Source: Candidatus Omnitrophota bacterium (GTDB lineage Bacteria; Omnitrophota; Gorgyraeia; Tantalellales; Tantalellaceae). Taken from it: DNA of 35,319 bases. Positions 12,501-24,500 of this stretch are shown here, in pieces. The position numbers and the translations under genes are program-made. Each line of letters starts with the position of its first letter. Positions within the stretch are counted from its first letter, which is position 1. Location of the stretch: positions 1 through 35,319 of the forward strand of contig JAQUQS010000017.1 of NCBI GenBank assembly GCA_028715965.1. Reading direction: 5' to 3'. The notes under the pieces are model-generated. The model was not told where the DNA came from, searched no databases, and saw only the letters and a program-made list of their open reading frames with translations.

Positions 12501-15500
12501 TTACACGCGCGTCGTCACCCGCGCTCTTTGCTTTCTCCAGATATTTGACCCTTAACCCGAAATCGGCGGGCTCCCGGGCAAGTTCCCGGTTCTCCGCGGC
12601 ATAAAGACGCCAATCGTAGAACGGGTTGGAGAAGAGCCCATAGGTCGACCTGAGAGCTCTTCTCGTCAAACCGTAAAGAGGCATACCTACCAGGTTTATC
12701 AGCTGTATTATCTGTAATGTTACCGAGAAGAGCGCCTTGATGGACCCCAGATGTTCCGCTATGACCGTGAACGGCAATATGTGCGCTAACACACCTTCTC
12801 CGACCATAGCGCCCAGCCATTTTAACAGAGGTACCAACGTTGCGGACAAAAGCCCCGGACAGATCATGATAAGCAGAGCAAGCACCGTGATCGTGCCCAA
12901 TGTAACATATATCATGGGTTTACGTTTCCCCCACACACCACCGGCTACTTTCTTCCCGGCGTCGGAAAGTGTTTTCTTTTTGTCGTCCTTATCCTGGGAG
13001 ATAGCCTTACGGCATTCGCCCTTGCGTGCCGTGATATCGATCTCTTCACCGGGCAATTTCACCACATATCTATCTCCGACATCGACACCGGGGATCCCTG
13101 GTGCCTTTCTATATGAACGCGCCGCTTTCTTGTAGTCTTTCCCGTCCTGATAAGACGCGCCAAGAACGGCGTAAGCCGAAGTTGCGAGGTCCTGCGCCAC
13201 CTCCCCCTTCTTCCTTACCTGCCACTTCAACACATCTCCGGCCTTTTTCTTATCGCCAAGAGAATATAGCAATATCCCCAGGTACATGCGTGACGCTTTG
13301 GTGTTATATTCCGCGGCGGACGCTATCGTAAAATAGTTATACGCCGCCAATTTAGCCCGTGTTGCCGCTTCTTTGTCCGTTTTGTTCATGGTCTTGTTCG
13401 CCCGCTCCGCTGCCGCAAGGGCCTGCGCGTATAATATGTTCCCGACCTTATAGGCGCAAAATCCCGCGAGAGACATATCGCGATTGGTCTTCAGGAACAT
13501 CGCGGCGATATATAGGGTTTCCCGGTCAGTTGCCGTATCGGGTATATCCTCCGGCTGCAAGACCGTATCAAGCAGCAAACGCGAGCTTAAAAGGTCCTCA
13601 TCCTCCGGGGAATACTCCCGTCCGGTGAGGTTAGCCGCCAATCTCAGCGCATTGGCGGGATCCAGTTCTTCACCCCGCGTCACTGCGGCCGGAAGCCGTG
13701 TCGAGATCTCTTCTCTTGCCTGTTCCATTGAATAACGTGGTTCTTTTTCCGGCAACTTGGATCTTGCCCAGCTATACACCTTAGTGGCCCATTCCTTTAC
13801 CTTCTTGGGCAGAGCAAAACGGATCGCCGACAATATGCCGGCGGGTATTATGAAAACAGCTCCGCTAAACACGAAAATAGCCATTCGGGATACCCTCAAA
13901 TGTGTCGCCACCCACAACGCTTTATCCGCGGCCCATTTCCATGCCGTTCTTTCAGGATCCACAGAGGAAAGTCTGTCCTTGAACGACGACAGCACGTCAA
14001 ACCGTTTTTCGAGCTGCTTAACGGTCGAATTGTACACGTTCATACGGGACTGCGCCCACATAAGGAATTCACCCAGCCCCTCACGGGTCATAGTGTATTT
14101 GACAACACCGATCGGGATGTTCATGGACAGGACCTTAAGGAAGGCCGGCAGCATAGCAAGCACTCTGTGGTTCCGTGAGAACATATCGCTACGGAAATTC
14201 ATCCAGTTCTCGAATCGCAGCAACAGATCGAACGATCCACCTATCAAACCAAGGAATATGCGGAAGATCCCGCTAATGGCACCGCCGACATAATACTTCA
14301 ACCATGTCTTGCCTATCCCGTCGGCTCCTGGAACTTCAATAACCTCGCCTTCGCCCTCTTCCGCGAAAGAGGTTCTTACCAGGGCATCCAGACCCACAAG
14401 TTCTCTACCCGCGTCATCTCCCGACGATGTACGGTATACACCGGAACGTCTCGCCTCAACCTCACCCATCGGCACTCCAGGTTCCTTTCCGGTAAGGTAG
14501 GCGTTAGCGGTAGCCACTTCCATGCGTGCGCGCGGGGACACGTTTGTCCCCATACCCCTCACATATGTGACATCATCCTTTCCTTTTGTGACCAGGACCT
14601 CACGCCCACCTATCCGGCGGAGGAATACCCTGTTCCCTTTCGTATCGTCCAGGTCCACTTCTTTTTCCAGTTCCTCCTGAGACATCTCCGGGTTTCTGGA
14701 AAGCACGCTTTCAATATGCGCCGTCAATATCGCGGCACCTTCCGCGTCAATGACCCTCAGGTTCTTGAATTTTATGCTGGCTCTACCCGAAACGGGGTCC
14801 ACATCTCCGTCCTCCACCCCGTCTATCTCAACCACTATGCTTTTATCCTCTTCTTTCATCGACCCGAAACGGTCGTTTATCTCGCTGGCAATATCTTCCA
14901 TATTAGCGCTTTGCAGCAGCTGTACAGGCATCACCAATACTATGGCCGGAGGCCCTTCCGGCGGTGCTCCACCGCCTGGAGGCGGCACACTACCTCCCGG
15001 TGGCGGGACAACGACCCTGGCGTATGCCTGGCCGGCTTCCGCCAGTGATATGCCGTCTTTTTTAGTTTTATCACTGGATACGCCTACTACACCTATACCC
15101 GACACCGTTTCAGGCTCCAGGGCGGCGGCATGCTCAGCGGCTTTCTCTTTTTTACTGTCCGCGGACTTTTCCTTTTTATCAGCTACGCTTCTCCGGTCAC
15201 GGGCATCAGACCTCCCAACGGATGAAACCACCGTTGCCACTCCTTCACCTTTCATAGCCTCATCGAAAATGTCATCCACGCCGGAAGCGCTCCATTCCTG
15301 TCCTCCAGCGGCGCCCGCTTCATATCTTACGTTCGCCTGCCCGGGCACCACCCTGCCGGCATCAGGCGTAATGTCCCCGAGTCTTTCTGAAGGCAATCCA
15401 CGCCGCGCCCTGACCACGGAACGCTTACCATGTTTCACGGTAAATTTGGAATTGTCTTTCCGCATACGGTTCCAGGCGGCGTCAGCATTGTCATTGGTCT

Positions 15501-18500
15501 CCCTCACCTCTCCCTGTACACGGGCTACCGCGCGGGCGATCGACCTTTCGGCCCTTTCTCTGGTACGGACCACATCGTCATCGGTCGAATCATATTCCAC
15601 GGATTCCCCAACACGGTACTCATAATTCTCCCTGGCCACCTCTATCCCGGCGTCAATAAGCCCGAGCTCCGAGACCATGGTGCCGGTGACCCTACCGCCG
15701 TTGTTATTGGCTTCTTTAAGTATCCGGGTCTTAAGCCGCTTTATCCCGCGTCCATATACCTGGAAAAGATACTCATCTGACATGCCTTCCGCAGTTATGT
15801 CCATCCCATCAACAGCGCCACTATCCTCATCAACATGTCGGCTTGTAGAGAACCGGGCAAAGCTCCTTAGATGTTCGGCACTTTCACCCTCTGCCAATGC
15901 CACCCGCAGCTCTATTACACCGTCCTGTAAGAATGCCACTTTGAGCTCGGTCTCTCCGATATTCAATTCCGTTATACTGCCATCCTCCCCCCTGATGACA
16001 TCTTTTATCATGACTTCGGTCCCATCCGGGAGCATGCGTTTTACGTCCTTCAGCAACACTTTCCCGTTCGGGGAAACAGCGAAACCATAGGCCCATTCGC
16101 CAACACTTAGCCACGACACCGGGCCTTCACGGTCTTTACGCCCGGCCTCCGCACGGATGCTTCCGGCCCTGGATATAGCCTTTTTGACCGCAGCCTTGAT
16201 GTCCTTGCGTAATTTCCGGAGCTCACGTACCGCGTCACGCCTGTTCTTGGGCAACTGTACGATCTTCTTGGCCTGTCCCATGGAAGACGGGATCAGGAAG
16301 TATTCCCCTAATACACCGAAAAATTCCTCGAGATCCAACAGGCCGGTTCCCATATCAAGCGCATCATATGTGACATATTTATCGAGCAAAGCGTCGATAC
16401 TGTCGTCGACAAAACGTTCGGCCACACCACGGTTCTTCGCCACCCTCTGCTTGAACCGTTTCAATATCTCACGCACCGGGTCCAATGCGGCCTGCTTAAG
16501 GTCGTCTATCTTCCTTTTCTTATCCCTGGCCCGATCCGCACGCCTCTGTGATACGACCATGACTTCCACATATAGGGAATTGAAATATGCCTGGTACCGT
16601 CCCCATTCCGCAAGATCTTCCTCCGAGATATCTAACCTGTAATTCCCGTTCGTATCGAATATCTTTTTCTCCATACCGGACATTTCCATTTCCTTGACCA
16701 TCTCAAGGAACCTCTTCCACTTTCTTTCCCCCAATTGTCTCTGGAAATAGGGAAGATTCGTGTTGTCTTCCCTACTGTAAGCCTGTTGTACCATGCGGTA
16801 AAAAACCGATCCTTCTCTTGTGGAGAAGAACGAGGATACATTACCGGTATCTCCCTGCCTTTGGCTACGGCCATCTTCCTGTGTCTGGGACTGCAGGCTC
16901 TCATTAGGCGCGAGTTTTACGATAAAAAGACCTTCCGCGTATTTCTTATGCATGTTTTCCCAGACCTCATCCCTGGGGCCAATACCCAGTGACCGCAGAA
17001 AGGTCTCGGCGTTCTTCGTTTTTTGGGCTCTCGCGTTGATATCCTCCTCGAAAAATATACCGTTCTCACCGGTAAGCATAGCGTCAAGTATCCGGACCGA
17101 CATAGCTATGATGTCATCATTCGTGACAGGCTCCTTTTCGGGGGTTATTCCCATTTCCCGGCTTTTCCCTGCTACGACACTTCTGACATGATCGGCAGCA
17201 TCGGGATCAACGGACAATTTGCGTTCAAGCCATTTGCGCAGGGATTTCATGGTGTTCTTGGATATGAACCCGACATCCTCGACAAAACGTACGTTAGTTG
17301 CACGTCCAAGTTTCCTGTCGGTAAAGGTAATGGTATTGGGGTTACCGGCTTTCTCAACTATCTCGACTTCCGAAAAACCTTCCTTATCAAATATGTTTAC
17401 CGTAACAGGCCCAGCCCGGCTTTCTATTCCACTACTTCTCAGAAATTCCCGCAGGTCCGCTTCCCTGTTCTTGGCGGCGTTGATGTCCTCGAAATAGAAC
17501 AGTATACTGGGCTGAGAGCAATTGGCGAATATCTGTCGTATCTGGTTCTTGGCCATTTCCCAGTCACCATCCACCCTTACTGAAAAGACCGGGGCCATTA
17601 CCGCGCCTTTTTTAGCGAACGGCGGCGATATCTTCCTCAGACCTTTGGCTTTCGGGAAAAGTTTGAGCATAAGGTCGGCTACAGTGGATACGGACCCCGA
17701 CGCGCCCCCGTACGACCCGGCAAGGTTGGCCGAGTTGGGGTGTGATATATACTCCGTACTTTCGTTGTCCCTGCGCGCTACGGGCCGATCCTCACCATCG
17801 CCTCTGAACTGATGTTTCAATTCATAAAGTGTGTGGAACCTGTCCCTTCTTTGTCCCGGGAGTTCCCTGCCGGTAGAACTATCTATCAGCGTAATTTCCA
17901 GAGATACCCGGGTAAGTATGAACTTGTCCCCTGCCTTATCTACACGATATCGCTTGTCACCCATCTTTATGATACGTTCATCGTCTTCCCTGCCGACAAG
18001 ATCGTTCAGCACACCGACCACCCGGCCCTCGTACCGGGCGATGAAGATATCTCCGGTCTCACCCATCCTTCTTTCGACCTCTATATCGGTCACGCCATCC
18101 GGCCGGCCTTTCTCGTAGACATCGACTTTGCCTGATTGACGGTCATAGGATATCTCGATGGGGTTCTCCCCGGTCTTTTCCTGGTACCTCATCTTATAGT
18201 CGACGTTCTCTTTCTCGATATATAGCACCTGCACAGTGTTCAGGAGATCCTCCCAGGTCGGGGTCTCGATGTGCCGGCCCGGCAGGGAAGTCCGCAGGTC
18301 CGACATTATCTGACTAAGCATGCCGACGACCTTTTTTCTGGTCAAGGAACTCGCCGTGGGCCTTTTGGTCACCGGGTCCAGGACTACGTCTATCTTATCC
18401 GGCATTTTGTCTTTGTCACCCGAATACTCGAGGCGGCGTACGACAAATCCCGTTTTGTTGTCGAACCTCACCACGAATTTGGCTCCATTCGAATCAAGTA

Positions 18501-21500
18501 TAACGGATTCCCCTTTTTCCTGCGCGGCAAGCACGTCCGACGCCTTGATCTCTCGATCGCCTATCGTAATAACGCTTCCTCGCCCTGACCCGGCAAGGGA
18601 CAAGTTATCACCGTCTTCCATGGAAAGCATCCGTTTAAGAGCGGTTATCTCCTTTTCGGACCCATCGGCCATCCGGACCGCATTATCCTCGAGAAGCGTA
18701 TACACCTCATCTATCCCACCCGCTTCATATAATGCCATGGCCAGACGGAAAAGTATGTGGTGTTTTAAATATTCATCCAGGCTTATGTTCTTCTGTTCCG
18801 CCGCGATTATGAAATCGGAAAGCCTCGGGGTAACATCACACTCGTCGAATGTTAGATGCCCCTTGGCAAGCCAGTCGATCCAATCCTCGTTCTCCTTCTG
18901 GGATTTCTCCTCTACGGCCTCCAGTGTGGTGAAATTATAAGTGCCGTACGACATGACCACGACGTCATTGTCGCCTATCCTGTCGTTAGCAGTTGCAACG
19001 TTCTTCTCGTCCCCGCGAAGATACGATACCTTCATCCCCATCATCTTGTAGATGAAATGCGTCTCCCTGAAATCCCTTTCCGTGTAGTAATCGTGAGTAA
19101 CCAGATGTATGGCTTTTTTACCACGGCATCTCTGCATTATGTTGGGTATTATCATGGCCAACGTCTTACCCGCGCCGGTAGCCATGTCGCCGAACTTACC
19201 CATACCCATTTCGAGACCTATTATCACCTGCTCTGTAAACGGTATCTTTTCATCGGCTAGTATCGCTCCCAGCTGATATACGGCCATCATGCGATACTGG
19301 TTATCCTTGTCCTGGAACGTTTTATTACTCTCTCCCATATCCTCTTCGACGGATTTCATCTTATTCTGTATAAAATCACAGAACCGGCTACCTGTGGACA
19401 TCACGCGCGAGAACTCGTCCCTGTCTATACCAGCCTGGTCCACGAGACCTGTGACCGTGGCGCTGCTCATGTCCAGGTATCCCGTAGCCGCCATAAGTTG
19501 CATATACTTCGCAAGGCGGTCCAAACGGTCTTCCTGAGATTCTTTTTCAGTCACGAAAGTCTCGCTCTGGCCTATTTCCAGCCCCAGGATCGTATCCAGC
19601 ATGCCCTCACTGTATCCCGCCGCTTTTATACCTGCTCGTAACCCAAGATCGCGCAATAGGTTCGTAACGAACGCGCTATCGATAGGGGCGTCCTGTTTAT
19701 TGTATTGCTGTATCAGCTTTCTCATGAAAACAAAAGCTTTAGTCCCTTTCTTCGCATCCTTTTCGTCATATATCTCCTTTTCACCATAGACCAGGGAATT
19801 TAGAAGTTCTATGAGCTTTTTGTTCTGGGCAGTGATCCACCCGGGTGTAGGGTTCTTCCGGTTCTTTATCTCAATAGCTATTGCCTTTGCTTCGTCCAGT
19901 TTTTTCCTGTCCTCTTCGCTCTGGACCATTTCATCCATCTCGTCATCGTTCAACAGGTCGAAAAACGCACCGGCCATGGATGTCCTTGCTATAGCGATCT
20001 CGTCCTGAGAGACATTATCCACTATAGAGGATTCCGGTTGGGGATAGAAAAACCTGTCCGCTTTGTAAACAAGCCATGTAAGCCCCGATTTGAGCTCCTG
20101 GACCTGTTCTCGCGAGACGGAAGAACGCGTTATATCGCTGGAAATAGAAATAAGCCGCTCCATAATGCCAGCATAATTCACCCATCCGCCCCTGGCCAGC
20201 GAAGCGTTTATCTCAGAAAGCGGTTCCAGGTGGCCTGAGTAGGCATCTCCTTGCCGCGCGTAATATGTCAGGTATCCCGTCCACTCCGAGATAAGAGCAT
20301 CTATTGTATTCGCCGCCACAGGGGCCTTACCACGCGTCCTGCGGAAAAAATTCCGCACAACCCTCCAATAACGCGAAAGATTACCCCGCAGGTCCGCCCC
20401 GTGCCCCATACCGGCCTTCATGGCCCGCAGGCGCGCAAGCTGTGACAATACGTCGCCACGGGAGTTACAATAAACATTGAAGCCCGCCACAACATCTCGC
20501 CATGTGGTCTGAACATGGAACGTCTCTTCCTCAGAGGTCTCTATAGGATCAAGCTCGTAAACGGAATCTAATTTATCTTCGGGGATCTCCACCGGCAGAC
20601 CTTTCCTCGCGGAGGCCCAGTCAATACGCATCTCCAGGTCCTGACACCTTCCCCTGAGCTGATCGCATTTATAAATAGCTGCGTCAAGGGAGGCATTCAC
20701 GCTTTTACCAAGGCGGCCGGATCTTTTAATTTCGATAAGTTCGGGGATATCCCTGAACTCAAAATTTTCCCTTACGCCCAGGCTGCCCACTCCTTCGAGC
20801 CGCGAATAGTAGGATTTTATCCCGGATATCATCCTGGAAAGCGCTGTCAGCCTCTCCTTTATCTCTTCCCCTCTTTCGAATTGTGCGGCAAGCTCTATCT
20901 CTTCGCCTTTTTTTGTCCCCTTCGCCAAAAGACCATTGAGTTCTTTTTCAAGCCTGTCCGCTTCGTTCGCGGCGCTGTCGAGCAGCTGGCCGACAAAGAC
21001 CCTGGCCGCTTCGACCGCCCGCGCGAACGCATCCGCGCTGTCTTCCCCGTCGATAAAAACGGACATCAATGCGGCATTCAACATCCGTTCCGCCGTATCA
21101 GCCTTCTTTTCGTTCTCTTCGGCCTGGGCTGCTACAAATTCCGCACTTTTACTGGTCTGCGGCGTGGATTTGGAAACAGCATATCTAGCACGGTCAGCTT
21201 CCTTTCGAGCCTCATATATACGGTCGGATATGACCCGGAACGCCGTGGTATCCCCTGAAAGAAGGAGTTCAATAAGATCTTCCGGGGCCTGCGAAAGTAC
21301 CGGGTACGAGTCTTTCAACCTGCGCCACAGCTCGTTCCGGGCAGTTGCCCTCTCCACCGGGTCAGGGCTGCGGGCCCCCGCTAGCAATTCCTGTAAGTCC
21401 AGCCCATATGTCTTTACATCTTCGGCCTCCTCGGCGCGTTTTTGTTCCAGGGACCTCAGTCCAGGAACCTGTTTTTCAGCCATGGCACGGAAACTCACGT

Positions 21501-24500
21501 CCAACTTCCTGGCCTTCTCCCTCTTGGCCCTTATACGGTCCCTTGATCTCTTTTTGTCATTAACATCGGCCCGCATCCCACTTACCAGGTCATACAAAAG
21601 GTCCAGGAACCCGATCAACCTCAATAATTTCTGGCGTGCCGTGTTAATTGCGTTCAGCAGTGATTCCCTTGTTTCGTCGCTGATACCGGTGTCCTGATAT
21701 TGCCTGACGAGTCCCTGCATTGATGCGTATATGTCATCTAAGGCATCGACCGCATCCGCGGCGCGCTCAAGATCTTTATTCGCGGCCGGCATCGCGAGGG
21801 TCTGGAACTGGTCTTCAACGAGCTTCTTGACCTTCGCGTCATATTCCGCGGTATCCGCGTAAGTGAATGCCGCTACGTCCATTTCACCCGCCTTCAGGAG
21901 AACGCGGTCATGGAAAGAACGGTCCTCATGAAGCATATTGTCCATGCCGACAAGGCTGTTGGACTGGAGAATTCCCGCATAATGGAACGGCGTAATACCG
22001 TCCAGGTTATCCTTTACGAACTCGTGTCCTTGTTCGGCGCTCGCGATTACATGCGCGATACGCGCCTTCATGGCACTCATGTTCTCAGGCGACACCTCGA
22101 TCCCGGCCGCCCTGAGCTCTTCTTCAGCCCATCCATCCGATATGGTACGCCGCCAGAAAGCCTCGCGCCTTTCGTGGAAGAGCAGTTCATTCTCCACATC
22201 ATCGAACGTGTATCCTTTTGGGCCGAGAATGGAATTCATCCCGCCCACAAGATCCGTATTCGAGTTCACAACTATCACAAGCACGCCATTAGGAGCGTAG
22301 AAGTGAAAAGCCGCGGCTTCACTGTCTCCAAAATCATGGCGCACCAGCACCGTGCCGTCACTCAGGGTCTCGCTGTCCACGGCCACGAGACCCGAATTGT
22401 CGGTGATCTCGCCGCGCACACGACGTGCCGTACTCCTGGCGGATCCGCCTGTGTCCTCATCCGTCCCGGGCATCTTCTGCGTGCCAGCGTCATGTGATAT
22501 ATCCTCTATACGTCCTGTGATCTCTTCCGAGATCCCTCCTGGCGCTTCTTTTTTTGTTCCTGGCATCCCATCTTCGAGATATTGCGCGTTCCCCGTACCC
22601 GGCCCGGATAAACTCTCGGCGATCTTCTGCGCGGCGGCAATACGTGTATCCGCCAGACGGTCGGATATCCTCATAAGCCGCTCACTATCCGCCGCGTCTA
22701 CAGTTGTTCCGGCACGGGACGCTTCTTCCCTGGCCTGTTCCACCATATCAATAGCAGCGGCAAGCTTCCCCTCGTCCAGCAACGCTTCTGCCTCGTCGAG
22801 CATGCCGCGCATCTGGCCTTCGCGTGCCGTTTGCGCTATTTGGCCGTTTTGCGCTTCCCCTGCTATTCTTCCGGCAAGTCCGGCAAGATCTATGCCCGTC
22901 GTGTCTATACCTTTACGCCCCGCGAGCTTTAGAAGAGCCGTCTCGATATCATCGCTCGTACTCTTCTTGCCCGGATAAGAGTCGAGCAATATCATCAGCT
23001 GGTCTTCAATAACACGTTTGGCGCTTTCGCTTATCTCTTCCGTCGCGAGATACTCCCCAGTCCCGGTTCCTACAATAGTCTCTATGCCCTCCTCCGCGAA
23101 AACATCGTTGAATTCCGCGTCAGAAGGAGTTTGATAGCGTTTAAGCGCTACCTCGCCCGATCCCGGGTCACGTATCATCTCATAGATAAGCCCGCCCGTA
23201 TCCAGCCGGACCCCGACTAACACGCGACCTGTAAGTCCGTCTACTTTTATGCTCAGGTCCCGGATCAACAGTTCTTCCAGGAAGGTCACCATCCCTTCAT
23301 AACGTTCACGGTCTATCACACCATCATTCAGGAGTTTTTCCTGTTTAGCCAGGAGTGCCTCCAGGTATATACCTAGGATGGAAGAACTCTCATCCCCAAG
23401 TATGACGTCGTTTATCATGCCACGCTTCATTCGCGACATAAGGGCCTGGCCGAGCGCCATGGCAACAGCCTCATACATGGTCCTGCGGGCATTCGCTGAA
23501 AGTCCGCCACCGTCAAGAATGGTCATGAGAACGGAAAAGTTGGATGTTACCGCGAGGAAATCCGACCGGCCGCTATATTTGGCATATTCATTTACCCGAT
23601 TGCTCAGGATCGTTATGTAAGGCCTCTTACCGTTCTGGGGGTTGAAACGTGGCAACAGTATCAAGTAGGATATTTTGTCCGACCTTAATATGTCCGAGAT
23701 GCCGCGCGTGTGGAACCCCCCCGTGACAATAGCGCCGACAGATACATCGTTCTCCCTCATCATTTTTATCGTATTATCGACCATCGCCTTGTTTCGATCA
23801 GTTGCGGAATCGTAGAATATCTCCGCCTCACTTATCTGTTCAAAGAGCTCCCGGGCCTTGTAAAGATCAGATGGCATCTCCATGCCGTATTTTCCGTATT
23901 CTTTCTTGATGAAATCCATGAATACAGGCCAGGCAAATTCCCCTAAATGTTCCTTGAAATACCGAAGTTGGCCGCTGGTAAGCGAGACAGAAAAGACATT
24001 ATCCAGGATCTCAAGGTTCTTTATGAGGCTGGTAAATTCGCGTTCTTCGTCATTCCGGAAAAGTTTCCCCCGTATACGGCTCTCATAATCGTCCACTTCG
24101 TCCATTAGCTCGCTTATATCAATAGATTCGTACAATGTGACATAATTGCAGAAGTTCTCAAGCTCGTCATAACGCGAGATATCCACGTTCTCAGCTTTCG
24201 CCAATAGCAGGATATACGAATAAAATTGGCTCTTGGAGGTCTTACCTAGCTTGAACGATAGGCTTTTCAGGATCAGTTCTTCGAGGTTATCCCGTTTTAG
24301 TGTGCCGGTGAAATAGTTCAGCAGTTCGTCGCGTTGTATGTTAGCGGCGGCGTAATCCACCGTTTTTTCACGTTCCACCGCGTTTATAAGGGAGTTCACG
24401 TTCTCGTAACGATCCTTATCAACCCCGTATCTATCTCCGATCTCCTGGATGAAATACCACCTCTTAGTGAAATTACGACCGCTGTCGTTACTCAAGACCG

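Noticed and set aside
14308-14331. A second Walker A-like motif (GADGIGKT) near residue 3635 of the giant protein
   Set aside because: No Walker B or nucleotide-binding fold follows; a membrane helix begins within a few residues. Most likely a chance match.
16156-19293. The housekeeping secA gene
   Set aside because: The motor is fused within a giant frame, has altered motifs (DECD, GRATN) and large insertions. The normal secA is expected elsewhere in the genome.
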